DNA of 64,000 nt, from the NCBI GenBank assembly GCA_028753945.1, contig JAPNXP010000009.1, positions 1,302,001-1,366,000 on the forward strand, in the 5' to 3' direction. This document shows, one piece after another, positions 19,421 to 29,791 of this stretch; position 1 is the first letter of the stretch; each line of letters starts with the position of its first letter. The notes beneath the pieces were generated by a model. It did no database searches. It saw nothing but the letters and a program-made list of their open reading frames with translations, and had not been told where the DNA came from. The position numbers and the translations under genes are program-made. This stretch comes from Hexactinellida sp. DTS-2022. Taxonomy: Eukaryota > Porifera > Hexactinellida.

Positions 19421-22210
19421 ATGGCCACAAAGCACCACTCTAAGCTTTTTGGGATGGAATGGGCACGTGATGTCAATAGGTTTATCACCAATCCTAACGG
19501 CTTTGTCACGAGCACTGGAAAGTCCTTGGACGTCCTCATAGACGAGATGCTCATTATAATATCCTCTACATCCGCTATCATTTCCCTCAAGCTGGCTATT
19601 CTGCACTTGTTTCAGAACGTAGAACACTTCCAAACAAATAAAAACTATTTAGTTAAAATTGTGAGTTCTTTGGAGGACCTGACTTACCAGTTCGTGGAAC
19701 AGAGAGACAACCTATTTGTCCACCAACTCCTGGCCTCGCTCACAACATTCTCAATCGAGTTAGAGGAACGTTTCTCTCGGGACGGGACTCAGCTGACCAA
19801 GTGCGTGAATCTGCTGCTCGCCCAGGCTAACCAGGTGGCTGACGGGAGTCGCAGCGACCGGGTGCTCCTGAGAGCGGCTGCTTGCAACTGTCTGTTCGAG
19901 TTAGAGGAGATATTCCCCGGACTGCTGCACTCCAAGCTGAGCTATTTCTTCCAGTACTGCCAGCTGGAGAAGACATTCGTTCGGCAGCACTACCTCGCTC
20001 TCTTCTGCGCCGTGCTGCGAAACTCGCTACTCAAGTTTAAAGCCATTGATTTCGAGGAGCACGCCAAATATTTGCAGTTTTTCTTCAGTCCAACCACGGA
20101 GCTTATTCCATTTATCCTACCTGAAAATTTCCGCGATGAGAGCGAATGTCTGATCCGTTCCCCGATGGAGTGTGCCATGAACCCCTCCACCGATAAGGTG
20201 GACCTCAAGAAGACCTTCTCCACCCTCCTAGACGCCTCCACGAACATGACCCCCACTGTCCTCGCTCACACCATGGACAAGCTGTCTGACTGCGTTCTCC
20301 TGGCCGGCACCCCGCCCGCTCTGCTGAAGACGCTCTACCACCGCTACCTGCACTCCTCCAGCCTCGCGCTCCTCCAGCTGGTGTATTCGCTCAAGATTAA
20401 GTTCGGACGGGAGCTCTTCGACCTGTCGCAAGAGCCCAGCTTCGAGCGGAGCATTTTCTGGGCGCTCAACAACCCTCACAACCTGAACCCCCACACGCTG
20501 CTGCTCTACACCTGGGTGACGCACTTCCCGGTGCTAGACCCCGTGACTCAGCGCGAGGAGAACAGGGTGCCCGCCGGCCTGCCGCTCGCTCAGCTCTGCT
20601 TCCCGACTCCTTTCGATTCCATCGACCTGTGTGTCCGCTGCTTCCAGCTGTTCTCAGCCTCAGACCTGATCCTAGAGGACCCGCACTCTATAAGCACTCA
20701 TCTAGCAGTGCTGGTGCAGAGAGTCAAGGCGCAGCCCGCTTCCTTCGCCACTGCCGCGTTCTTCCACGTGCTATTCCTCTTCCTGCGGCGCTCGCACTCC
20801 TCTTCCATGACTAAATCCGTTCGCGTTATCCTCACAGACCTGTACCTCTCCTACCCCATGCTAGCCAACTACCTGATTAACTTCATTACCTCTATTTCCC
20901 CGATTGTGACGGCCGCTACATTTTCCGTGCCGATGCTCAGCTACATTGTGCAGCACCTGCAGTCGCTGGAGCAGGTGTGCACACCTGACCTGGTGTTCCA
21001 CCTGCAGCTGGTGGAGCACGCCGCGCTCACGCCGCAATTCAATCTGGACAGCGTGCTCGCGCTGCTGCACTCGGTGCTGGGCCCGGAGGTGCTGGGGGAG
21101 GGGGACTGGCTGCTGGGTCACGTGGTGCTGGGGGTCTGCAAGGCGCTCCTGCTAGGGATTAGCTCGGACGCTCAGTTCCAGAGAGCGTGTGCGCTCCTAT
21201 TCCGTCTCAAGGCAAAGCACGCAGACATAGATGTCTCGGACGAAGCTGGGTTCCTCTTGACGCTAATAACTTCCGTCTCGAGCCAGAAGTACCGCCTCCT
21301 GCTCTCTAAGGCGGGCGAGAAGAGCGCCGAGCCCTCCCTCAAGGACCTCGTCGTAGGAACCACATTCCAACTGGCCTCTCCCATCACCTACATTCCCGAG
21401 GTGTTCCTGCAGCTCCAGAAAGTAGCGCCTGGCACACACGACTCCGCTTCAGCCATTGACTCCCCTCAGGCAGTGGAGAGGGATACAGCAGAAATTCTGA
21501 AGCAATATTTAACTTCTGCAGATGAGTTAACAGATGCTAGCTTTGAGATGAACTACCTACTTAGCTATGCTGACCACGCGAAACCTAGCACCTCTATGCA
21601 TACGATTTACGCTATTTCCCTCCACCTCAGCGGCAGTCCGCACTACCACCCCACCTCCAGCGTAACAGTCCCTAGTCTGGCCTACCAAGCCAAGGGGGAG
21701 GGAAGAAAGGTTTCCTTCGAATTCAGACCGAAGCTCCCGCTCCCAGCCTCCTTCTCTGTTTCCGCTATTTTCTCTCTCCAGGACGGAGCCACCTACCAGA
21801 CGCCGCTGGCCCCGCTCGAGGTTTCTTTCTCGGACCTGCTCCGGCCGGTTCCTCTCCCGCGCGACTTCGACAGACGAGACCTCCCTCCCCTCTTCGAGGC
21901 CCTCTGGTCCCATTTCTCCAGCCGCAGCTTCTCCGAGCACAACATGGAGTCCAGGGTCACAGAGAGCTTCATGAAACTCAACAAACCATCAGACAGCGTG
22001 ACTCGCACCCTCCTACAAGCGCTCTCTCAGAACGTAGTGACGTCATCCAAGGACCTGATACAGCTGCTCCTATACGTGCCCCCCAGACACCACATCCTGC
22101 TGAGAGCCCGCCTCTCTGCCGCCTGCACCGACACGAGCATCCTCACGGACGAGTGGCGACTGCTCTCACACCTAAACCTGTACCTACACGCTCTCATTGA
22201 CCAGATGTAA
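19421..22210 (+). CDS. AP5B1: AP-5 adaptor complex subunit beta-1
   Basis: A single exon of 929 residues (human about 878). It is mostly alpha-helical and Leu-rich (HEAT-like solenoid, about residues 20-650), followed by a beta-rich appendage-like C-terminal region (about 740-929). Recognisable blocks are the AACNCLFELEEIFPGLLHSKL motif (human ATACECLRELESCKPGLLGG) and the end, where LLRARLSAACTDTSILTDEW aligns with human LRLEAALADGVPVALRTDDW. Known role: the large beta subunit of AP-5, which works with SPG11/SPG15 on late endosomes. The family is poorly conserved, so the call depends on these blocks and on length. GC-rich compared with its flanks. Confidence 0.8.
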   Translation: MATKHHSKLFGMEWARDVNRFITNPNGFVTSTGKSLDVLIDEMLIIISSTSAIISLKLAILHLFQNVEHFQTNKNYLVKIVSSLEDLTYQFVEQRDNLFVHQLLASLTTFSIELEERFSRDGTQLTKCVNLLLAQANQVADGSRSDRVLLRAAACNCLFELEEIFPGLLHSKLSYFFQYCQLEKTFVRQHYLALFCAVLRNSLLKFKAIDFEEHAKYLQFFFSPTTELIPFILPENFRDESECLIRSPMECAMNPSTDKVDLKKTFSTLLDASTNMTPTVLAHTMDKLSDCVLLAGTPPALLKTLYHRYLHSSSLALLQLVYSLKIKFGRELFDLSQEPSFERSIFWALNNPHNLNPHTLLLYTWVTHFPVLDPVTQREENRVPAGLPLAQLCFPTPFDSIDLCVRCFQLFSASDLILEDPHSISTHLAVLVQRVKAQPASFATAAFFHVLFLFLRRSHSSSMTKSVRVILTDLYLSYPMLANYLINFITSISPIVTAATFSVPMLSYIVQHLQSLEQVCTPDLVFHLQLVEHAALTPQFNLDSVLALLHSVLGPEVLGEGDWLLGHVVLGVCKALLLGISSDAQFQRACALLFRLKAKHADIDVSDEAGFLLTLITSVSSQKYRLLLSKAGEKSAEPSLKDLVVGTTFQLASPITYIPEVFLQLQKVAPGTHDSASAIDSPQAVERDTAEILKQYLTSADELTDASFEMNYLLSYADHAKPSTSMHTIYAISLHLSGSPHYHPTSSVTVPSLAYQAKGEGRKVSFEFRPKLPLPASFSVSAIFSLQDGATYQTPLAPLEVSFSDLLRPVPLPRDFDRRDLPPLFEALWSHFSSRSFSEHNMESRVTESFMKLNKPSDSVTRTLLQALSQNVVTSSKDLIQLLLYVPPRHHILLRARLSAACTDTSILTDEWRLLSHLNLYLHALIDQM

Positions 22211-22494
22211 TATATTAATGCTATTAATTGCTGCAATTATATTTATTTATGCGATGAATATTTTTTCTTCTTAACAAGTGTTCTACTGCGCCGTGTCCCA
22301 GTTCTAAATAACTGCCCTTGCCTTTCACATTCCTTAGTTCAGCTCTTAACACTTTTGAAGGCTTGATCCAACTTAAACTCCGTTTAATACAACTGTAATT
22401 TGTTTTCTAATTACTTTGATGTACGTTTGTATTTACAAGTATTTACAGATTTATTACCACATTATAATTTATTGTGCTAAGTGTAGGCAGCAGA

Positions 22495-23136
22495 ATGGAG
22501 TGGGAGAGCTTATCTCTGACCTGTGTCGAGTATCAGAAAGATGATTTTGTAGGAAAACTGATGGCTCTCTTCTCTCTCTCTCCGCTATTTATTTCCATAT
22601 CATTTGCTACATTCATATATTGTAAGCGCGATACCTATTCGATCTTATTCTTTGTTGGTATGGTATTGAACTTCCTCATAGTGCAAGTGGAGAAGATTAT
22701 AATTAGTGAACCACGCCCCCCTGGGGGCCCTGGCCACCGGTCTCTCTTCGAATACGGAATGCCTTCTATGCATTGCCAGTTCATTTCATTCTTCTCTCTG
22801 TTCCTATCTCTCTGCCTGGTCCTGCGCTGGAGGGTTGCTCCGATCCACAGACTCTTCTATCTGAGTGCGCTGTCCGCGCTGCTGCTGCTCACCTGTGCGA
22901 GTCGCGTGTATCTGCTGTACCACACTGTCAGACAGGCGCTTATCGGGGCGATAATGGGCGCACTCTTTGGAGCAATCTGGTACTACTTCACTAATCGGGT
23001 AAGCCCTTACGTCAATAGAGTTATATTGCATTCAAAAGTGGCTAAGTACTTCTGTGTTCGGACACTGAGTCACTTGGAGGACGCAACACAGTTTGAATAT
23101 GATATCGTCATGAGAGTACTAGCTAAGCACAAATAA
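22495..23136 (+). CDS. DOLPP1: Dolichyldiphosphatase 1
   Basis: A single exon of 213 residues starting at the ATG at 22495 (MEWESLSLTCVEYQKDD). Four hydrophobic segments are present. The PAP2 phosphatase motifs are in place: KIIISEPRP, GMPSMHCQ and SRVYLLYHTVRQALIG, with catalytic His in the last two. Known role: in the ER membrane it hydrolyses dolichyl diphosphate to dolichyl phosphate so that the lipid carrier for N-glycosylation is recycled. POMT2 about 4 kb downstream uses dolichyl-phosphate mannose, a loose functional link rather than an operon. Confidence 0.95.
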   Translation: MEWESLSLTCVEYQKDDFVGKLMALFSLSPLFISISFATFIYCKRDTYSILFFVGMVLNFLIVQVEKIIISEPRPPGGPGHRSLFEYGMPSMHCQFISFFSLFLSLCLVLRWRVAPIHRLFYLSALSALLLLTCASRVYLLYHTVRQALIGAIMGALFGAIWYYFTNRVSPYVNRVILHSKVAKYFCVRTLSHLEDATQFEYDIVMRVLAKHK

Positions 23137-24060
23137 TTGTATTTTATTAGCTTTTTAGTTTAGTTTAAATGCCATTTGATGGAAACAACAATTGAGAGCT
23201 GTGATTTTAATCCCACAGAGTGCTGTTTATCCATGGTATATGAATGCATCGTTTATAATGTTTGTTATTACGTATATTGTTTGTTATGTATCAATTCGTA
23301 GAAAATGCTGCCTTCAGTTTATTCACTAGATTCTAATTAGGTTATTTTAGTTGATTGTTATCTGTGTGGGTTATGGTTATGTATACCATCTGAGTATGCA
23401 TAGTCTTAGGCCAGCTGCCAGTCTTGCAATGATTTATTACTTGCCCTCTTAATTAACTAATTTCTATAAGAAATAACCTATATTGTATATCGTGTATAAA
23501 TAGACCACTTTTTTACTTAAATACTATTACCCATATACGGCAGGGGCATTTGGTCTACAGATTTATAGACGGTCTACAAATTTTTTGTTTATTTTGTATG
23601 GGCTTTTATTTACCGTCTATAAATAGACCGTAGGAATCTCTTTCTATAATTGTAGGTTTAAGACACTGAAGCCATTCTCTGTTATTCTTTTAAGATTGAG
23701 ATTTGGTAATGGAGATTTCTTAAAACTTCAGTCGCTCGTTGTACTACTGTGTTTGTATAAGAAGCTCCATTATAAGGAAATCTGACATTCTAAGCAATAC
23801 GATTTTACTTGATTTACTTAATTTGTTATCGAATTAAATTGGACGTTTTCTGATATGGATTAGTAAGCCTTATTGGTACGTATTTAGAAACTTTACAAAA
23901 CTGAGTTACAACTAATCTACCTTGTGTTTTAATATTTCAGCTTGAAATACGTATTTGTATGTTTTGAATTCTAATAAAATTTACTTCAGCTATTTAGTCC
24001 ATGTTACAACGTTTAATAAACTAATTATTTTTACCAAATCTGTTTATCCTGTTAGCTTGC
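23137..24060. other. Intergenic spacer with one repeat; no gene seen
   Basis: An AT-rich spacer of about 0.9 kb holding the second AGACCGTCTA-type repeat and presumably the furin promoter. Frames in it are short. Confidence 0.5.
23503..23640. repeat. Dispersed ~140-bp repeat, copy 2
   Basis: Similar along its length to 765-915: a TTTTTTACTTAA-like block, ACGGCAGGGGCATTTGGTCTACAG, then GACGGTCTACA and a TATTTTGTATGGGCTTTTAT block. It ends with CTATAAATAGACCG, the inverse of words at the left end. Confidence 0.6.
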
Positions 24061-26898
24061 ATGGATTTTATTCGTTATATGAAGTTGTATCTGTCGGCTT
24101 TGTTGCTCTTGATTGCAGTTTGGAATCTGTCTGCCGAGGAGTATAGCAACTCCTGGGCCGTGAGGATTCCCGGCGGAAGGGAGCAGGCTGTCGAGATAGC
24201 GAAGAGACACGGATTCAGGTTTGTCAGTGAGACTCCTTTTGAAGACATCTACCACTTCAAGTCTGGGCTACATCCTGAGCGCTCCACGCGAGCTGCCACG
24301 TACCACCACAACAAACTCAAATCAGACCCACAAGTGCTCCACGCGGAGCAACAGCTGATCAAGACGAGACACAAACGGGATCTGGCTTCGCTCCCTGACA
24401 GCGCTCTCTCCTCCAGCCCCGAGCTCTCCTACTCCCCTCCTGTCGATCCCTACTGGCCCTTCCAGTGGTACATGCGAGGCACGGATCGGACCATGAACGT
24501 GCAGCCGGCCTGGGTGATGGGGGTCAGTGGGAAGGGCGTGGTGGTCTCAGTGTTGGACGATGGTCTCGAGCACACGCACCCCGACCTGCAGGCCAACTAC
24601 GATCCGAACGCTAGCTTCGACTACAACAGCGAGGACACGGACCCCTCGCCCCGACTCGACTACTCGAACACCAACAAGCACGGGACCCGGTGCGCCGGCG
24701 AGATCGCGGCTGTCAAGAACAACCTGTGCATCACAGGGGTGGCCTTCAACGCGTCGATCGGCGGGATTAGGATGCTGGACGGGTCGGTGACGGACCTGGT
24801 GGAGGGGTCGAGTCTCGGGTACCGGCCGCAGCACATCGACGTGTACAGCAGCTCCTGGGGACCCGAGGACGACGGACGGACCGTGGACGGGCCCGGGAGT
24901 CTGGCCAAGAAGTCGTTTGAGGACGGGGCGAATAGGGGGCGGTCGGGTCTGGGGTCGATATTCGTGTGGGCTTCTGGGAACGGCGGGATTCATGACTCGT
25001 GTAACTGCGACGGCTACGCACTCTCCATCTACACCATCTCCGTGAGCTCGGTCTCTCAGTCGAACGACAGTCCGTGGTACTCCGAGCACTGCTCCTCCAC
25101 GCTGACCTCCACCTACTCCTCGGGGAAGGCCTCGCAGGCCAAGGTCGTCACCACAGACATCCGCAACCAGTGCACCAAGGACCACACCGGCACCAGCGCC
25201 AGCGCCCCCATGGCCGCCGGGATCCTGGCCCTGGCTCTGGAGGTGAACCCGCACCTCACGTGGCGAGACGTGCAGCACCTCGTGGTGCTCTCCTCCAAAA
25301 GCAGCGGGCTGATCGGCAGCTGGAGCAAGAACGGGATCGGGTACTCGGTATCCCCCGAGTTCGGGTTTGGTGTGTTGGACGCGTACACACTGGTCAACCG
25401 AGCCCGCAAATGGATGGCTGTCGGGGAGCAGCACTCGTGTGTCGAGCAGCCAGACAGGAACCAGCCCACCTCACTGAGGGGATACAATACTATACAAATA
25501 ACTACTACGACTGACGGCTGTCATAAAACACAGGTTAATTATCTTGAGCACGTGCAAGTGATATTGTCGCTATCAGTTAACACTGGGTCTCGCGGAAAGA
25601 TCGAGATATCACTGAAATCCCCTGCTGGGACTAAATCCACACTTCTCAAGAATAGAATATACGATTCTGTAACTCAGGGCTTCGATAATTGGCCCTTCAT
25701 GAGCACCCACTTTTGGGGAGAGAGCCCTCTCGGGGAGTGGGAACTGTCGATCTCTTCTCTCGACCACACAACCGCAACGGTTCATTCGCTTGAGTTTGTA
25801 TTCTACGGAACCGAAAAAGCGCCACCCTTCCTAGACTGTATTCCTGACAAATGTCACTCTGAGTGCGTGTCCACCTGCGCTAGCGACAAGAGCTCCGGCT
25901 GCGACACCTGCAAGCACTACCGCATCAGAGACACCTGGGACTGCGTGGCTGAGTGCCCTTCCGGTTACTACCCTGACGAGACGAACAGAGTCTGTCTCAG
26001 CTGCTCTGTCAACTGCAACATGTGCAGCTCGCCCCGCCCCTCCCTCTGCACGGACTGCAACCAGAACTACACTCTTGTTAACGGCAGCTGCAGCCCACTC
26101 TGTCCGGACGGGTCCTTCTACAGTCACGAGTCCGACTCTTACTGCCTCCCGTGCCACTCTTCTTGCTACACTTGTATCGGCAGATACAACAGGGCCTGCA
26201 CCAGCTGCGCGCCCGGCCTATTCCTTATGGACGGCGTGTGCATTAACCCAGTCACTGAGTGCGGAGACAGAATGTACAAGGACATTTACAACAGCTGCAA
26301 GCCCTGTCCGCTGGGCTGTCTCAAGTGCATATCTCACGACAACTGTCTGCAGTGCACTAAGGAGAGCCACAGCTCCGAACACATGTGCAGCATGGACTGT
26401 CCCGGAGGGTTCTTCTTCAGGAAAGCCTCCCACAAGTGCGACGAGTGCCACCCGACCTGTCTGACCTGCAATAACGGCAGCGATCCGACTCACTGCTCTA
26501 CCTGCACGGACGGATATCAGCTGAGTCTCGAGAAAGCTTGTGTGCCCTGTTGCGACTTTACGCACCTGCTGACAGCTTGCTGCAACTGTACCAGGGACCC
26601 CAAGCTTCCCGACAAGAACACCTGTTCTCTCATAAAGCTGCGAGAAGAGTCCTTACTCGGAGAGCTTCGCTACATCTTGCTGCAGACCAAGCCAAACACT
26701 CTCATCGGTGTTCTCGTCACTTTTGCAGTAATTCTTCTCATTGGAATTCTCCTTCTATCCTTATCTTCCCTCTACATATTCCCAAAGACGAACCACTGCT
26801 GCACCAAACCAAAAAGGTCTAACAAATCCCTACCCACCAACCATTTCCAGTCTTTGGAACGTTTACAAGATTTGAATTTAAACAAGTATGAATCATGA
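24061..26898 (+). CDS. Furin/PC5-like proprotein convertase, membrane-anchored
   Basis: A single exon of 945 residues. In order: signal peptide (about 1-25); prodomain ending in the self-cleavage site KTRHKR (101-106); S8B subtilisin domain with Asp166 (SVLDDG), His207 (NKHGTRCAG), oxyanion Asn307 (WASGNGG) and Ser379 (GTSASAP); P domain (about 445-595, with SPLGEWELSI); many cysteine-rich furin-type repeats (about 600-845); a transmembrane helix (about 882-905); and a short tail with CC and basic residues. Known role: it cleaves secretory precursors after paired basic residues in the trans-Golgi and at the surface. The long Cys-rich region plus a membrane anchor resembles Drosophila Fur2 or PC5B more than vertebrate furin. 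GC content is very high in the catalytic part. Confidence 0.95.
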   Translation: MDFIRYMKLYLSALLLLIAVWNLSAEEYSNSWAVRIPGGREQAVEIAKRHGFRFVSETPFEDIYHFKSGLHPERSTRAATYHHNKLKSDPQVLHAEQQLIKTRHKRDLASLPDSALSSSPELSYSPPVDPYWPFQWYMRGTDRTMNVQPAWVMGVSGKGVVVSVLDDGLEHTHPDLQANYDPNASFDYNSEDTDPSPRLDYSNTNKHGTRCAGEIAAVKNNLCITGVAFNASIGGIRMLDGSVTDLVEGSSLGYRPQHIDVYSSSWGPEDDGRTVDGPGSLAKKSFEDGANRGRSGLGSIFVWASGNGGIHDSCNCDGYALSIYTISVSSVSQSNDSPWYSEHCSSTLTSTYSSGKASQAKVVTTDIRNQCTKDHTGTSASAPMAAGILALALEVNPHLTWRDVQHLVVLSSKSSGLIGSWSKNGIGYSVSPEFGFGVLDAYTLVNRARKWMAVGEQHSCVEQPDRNQPTSLRGYNTIQITTTTDGCHKTQVNYLEHVQVILSLSVNTGSRGKIEISLKSPAGTKSTLLKNRIYDSVTQGFDNWPFMSTHFWGESPLGEWELSISSLDHTTATVHSLEFVFYGTEKAPPFLDCIPDKCHSECVSTCASDKSSGCDTCKHYRIRDTWDCVAECPSGYYPDETNRVCLSCSVNCNMCSSPRPSLCTDCNQNYTLVNGSCSPLCPDGSFYSHESDSYCLPCHSSCYTCIGRYNRACTSCAPGLFLMDGVCINPVTECGDRMYKDIYNSCKPCPLGCLKCISHDNCLQCTKESHSSEHMCSMDCPGGFFFRKASHKCDECHPTCLTCNNGSDPTHCSTCTDGYQLSLEKACVPCCDFTHLLTACCNCTRDPKLPDKNTCSLIKLREESLLGELRYILLQTKPNTLIGVLVTFAVILLIGILLLSLSSLYIFPKTNHCCTKPKRSNKSLPTNHFQSLERLQDLNLNKYES

Positions 26899-27233
26899 AC
26901 CTGTCGTAATTGGCAGAGAATTGTTTATATCGTACTCTGTAATAGTTATGGCATCATGGATCTGTATTTGCTGTGTGAAATATTTTTAGCAAATTTGCTC
27001 CTCCAATGACTGTTATTCAATACATTATTATTATTATTTACTGTATCTATTTAGTTAGAAGATTATTTTGGGGTTTTATTAATTAATTTGAATAATTTGT
27101 GATTAACAGTCATTTAATGGTAACTTTATCAAATTTAAAATCCAAAATACAAGCTGCCTGCAGAGCATATTATATTTGTATTACGGTCTCAAATGAGTAG
27201 ACAGTGATTAAGACTCTGTTAATTTAGTTATAT

Positions 27234-29357
27234 ATGAGTAGCAAAACAAAAGAGCAAGCTAAACCTCTGGTGCTTATAAGCCCTACCCTAGCTTACCTTC
27301 TCTCCCTCAGCTGTGTAACTATATGCTCCTTTGTAACCAGATTCCACACGATTGAACTCCCGTCACACGTCGCGTGGGATGAAACACATTTCGGTAAGCA
27401 TGCGAACCATTACATAAAAGGAGATTTCTTCTTTGACATACACCCGCCTCTCGGAAAAATGCTGATAGCGCTAGTGGCCTACCTGACCGGTTACCAAGGC
27501 ACTTTCTCATTCAAGGAGCCAGGCCTTGTTTACGAAAGCGACTTCTATATTCCTATCAGGATATTCTGTGCCTCTCTAGGCACTCTGTTGATACCTATGA
27601 TATTTGAGACCGTATGGACCCTGACCGCTTCGCTTCACGCCGCGCTAATAGCCAGCTTTCTTGTTATATTCGACACTGGGACTCTCACTCTATCTCAGTA
27701 CATCCTCCTGGACTCTCCTCTCCTCTTCTTTATCATGTCGTCTGTCCTGTCTGTTACGAAACTCCATTCCGTGTGCAGTTCTGCCCCCAGCCTGCGCTGG
27801 TACATGTGGATGGCAGTGACAGGTTTCTCGATCGCGTGTGCGTTTGGTGTCAAGTGGGTCGGAGCATTCACAGTTGTCTACGTGGGACTAATAACGATAA
27901 AGGAGCTCTGGGACCTCTTGGGGGACCTGAGTGTTAGTGCTATGGAAATAGTCGCGCATTTTATAATCCGGGTTCTGCTGCTGATAACTCTTCCAATTGT
28001 TGTGTATTCGAGCTTTTTCGCAGTGCACTTTATCCTCCTGGACAAGTCGGGCGAGGGAGACGGCTTCTTCAGTTCGAGGTTCCAAGCCACGCTTATAGGA
28101 AATCCGCTCTACGACCTGACTGTGACCAAGTACGTGGCTTTTGGCTCTAACATAACTCTCAAGAACCACCGCGCGGGCGGAGGGCTGCTGCACTCTCACT
28201 ACCACCTGTACCCGGAGGAGGTGGGCCCGCAGCAGCAGCAGATGACCACCTACACATTCAAAGACGACAACAATGTGTTTCGGATAAAACCGTGGGACAT
28301 AGAATGGCCCTCAGACGCAGAGCCGATGATAGTAAAGAGTGGTGACGTCATCCGTCTCGAGCATATAGCGACGCGACGGAACCTGCACAGCCATAAGGAC
28401 CCGGGCCCCATAACGAAGGCACACTACCAGGTGTCCGGGTATGGGGAGAATGGAACTGGGGACTCAAACGACATTTGGATTGTAGAGGTGGTGGGGGAGG
28501 AAGTGGGCGCGCCAGTGCAAACGCTTTCGAGCATAATTAAACTCTACCATTATAACTTAAAGTGTGCGCTGCATTCGCATAGCCGGCAGCTCCCGAAATG
28601 GGGCTGGGAACAGCTGGAGGTCACGTGTAATCCTTCTATATTCGATGCAGGTAACCTTTGGAACGTCGAGTACTGCTTTAATTATAAGATGGAGACGATA
28701 CAAGCTCACACACAACAGTCTTCTTTCTTATCAAAACTGATAGAGACTCAGTGGGTGATGGCTGAGAACAATAACAACTTGAAACCGAAGGAAGGAGAGA
28801 TCACTTCGCAACCCTTTCATTGGCCATTTAATTACATGGGACAGCACTTCTCAGCTGGGAACCACAGAGTATATTTGCTAGGAAATCCCATTGTTTTCTG
28901 GACCAACCTCTCACTCATTTTCTACTACGTACTTGCTCTGGTACTATTTCTGTGCGCAAAGCAGCGAGAAATCAAAATACGGCCCGATATACTCGGACTA
29001 TGCGAGAGCTATTTGGCGTCCGGAATGGTGCTATTGGTGGGCTGGGGACTGCACTACCTGCCCTTCTACATAATGGGGCGTGTGCTCTATTTCCACCACT
29101 ACTTCCCTGCATTCATGTTCTCCTGTATGCTATCGGCCGTTATACTTGATCTAACTTTCAAACTCGTATCGCTATCACTGTTAAGCGAGCACAATTCCAT
29201 CTTGTTCCGCAGCTTCCTAACCAGCAGCATCGTAGCGCTCCTGGGCTACAGCTTCATGCGGTTCATGCCTCTCTCGTACGGAATGGGAGAGCTGAAGAGC
29301 AATGAGCCCGGCAGTCGCCTGCACGGACTGAGATGGGTGGACTCCTGGGACATTTAG
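27234..29357 (+). CDS. POMT2: Protein O-mannosyl-transferase 2
   Basis: A single exon of 707 residues (human 750). The first luminal loop has the catalytic acidic pair in AWDETHFGKHANHY (Asp49, Glu50) and FFFDIHPPLGKMLI. LTLSQYILLDSPLLFFIM and the FFSSRFQATLIGN segment are specific to POMT2 rather than POMT1. A MIR region follows (about 320-510: YVAFGSNITLKNHR, LHSHYHLYPE, NLHSHKDPGPITKAHYQVSG). The C-terminal helices end GLRWVDSWDI, matching human GLRWLDSWDF. Known role: with POMT1 in the ER it transfers mannose from dolichyl-phosphate mannose to Ser/Thr of alpha-dystroglycan and other proteins. Confidence 0.97.
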   Translation: MSSKTKEQAKPLVLISPTLAYLLSLSCVTICSFVTRFHTIELPSHVAWDETHFGKHANHYIKGDFFFDIHPPLGKMLIALVAYLTGYQGTFSFKEPGLVYESDFYIPIRIFCASLGTLLIPMIFETVWTLTASLHAALIASFLVIFDTGTLTLSQYILLDSPLLFFIMSSVLSVTKLHSVCSSAPSLRWYMWMAVTGFSIACAFGVKWVGAFTVVYVGLITIKELWDLLGDLSVSAMEIVAHFIIRVLLLITLPIVVYSSFFAVHFILLDKSGEGDGFFSSRFQATLIGNPLYDLTVTKYVAFGSNITLKNHRAGGGLLHSHYHLYPEEVGPQQQQMTTYTFKDDNNVFRIKPWDIEWPSDAEPMIVKSGDVIRLEHIATRRNLHSHKDPGPITKAHYQVSGYGENGTGDSNDIWIVEVVGEEVGAPVQTLSSIIKLYHYNLKCALHSHSRQLPKWGWEQLEVTCNPSIFDAGNLWNVEYCFNYKMETIQAHTQQSSFLSKLIETQWVMAENNNNLKPKEGEITSQPFHWPFNYMGQHFSAGNHRVYLLGNPIVFWTNLSLIFYYVLALVLFLCAKQREIKIRPDILGLCESYLASGMVLLVGWGLHYLPFYIMGRVLYFHHYFPAFMFSCMLSAVILDLTFKLVSLSLLSEHNSILFRSFLTSSIVALLGYSFMRFMPLSYGMGELKSNEPGSRLHGLRWVDSWDI

Positions 29358-29527
29358 TTCTGTATAACTAGTGTGGGTGAGGCCGTTAGGAAATTTAATC
29401 AATGTATATACATTTTATTTTCTATACTGAATTACAGTATATTTGTTAACATTCCTTTGGAGGGTTTTTAAGCTGGAGATCAAGAAGGTAACTGTTTAAT
29501 AACAACTTACTGTATTTCCTCTCCAAC

Positions 29528-29791
29528 ATGGCGGATGTGTCAATACACTTGAGCTCAGTTGTAAGTTCCCTGAGTTGTAACATGACTCCTACATTGATAG
29601 CGTCAGTGCTTAGCTATGATGGACAGCCAAGGCAGCGCAGAGTCCAGCAGCAGGGAGGTACAGTTCAGCCAGGCGGAGGCAGAGGTGTACGACCGCCAGA
29701 TCCGCCTCTGGGGCGTGGAGGCCCAGAGGAGACTGAGGTCCTCTCGGGTGTTGGTGTCGGGGGTGTGTGGGTTGGGCGCGGAGGTGATTAA
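29528..29791 (+). promoter_or_regulatory. Upstream ATG/uORF overlapping the SAE1 start; YY1-like motif
   Basis: The sequence CCAACATGGCGGATG carries an ATG in good context that opens an 87-codon frame overlapping the SAE1 start at 29616 in another frame. The same bases resemble the YY1 site AANATGGCGG often found just downstream of transcription starts. Either transcription starts after this ATG, or the uORF would reduce SAE1 translation. The product itself looks meaningless. Confidence 0.35.

Noticed and set aside
24547..25434. 295-codon minus-strand frame inside the furin-like gene
   Set aside because: Shadow of the GC-rich catalytic domain; Arg/Pro/Val-rich with no domain.
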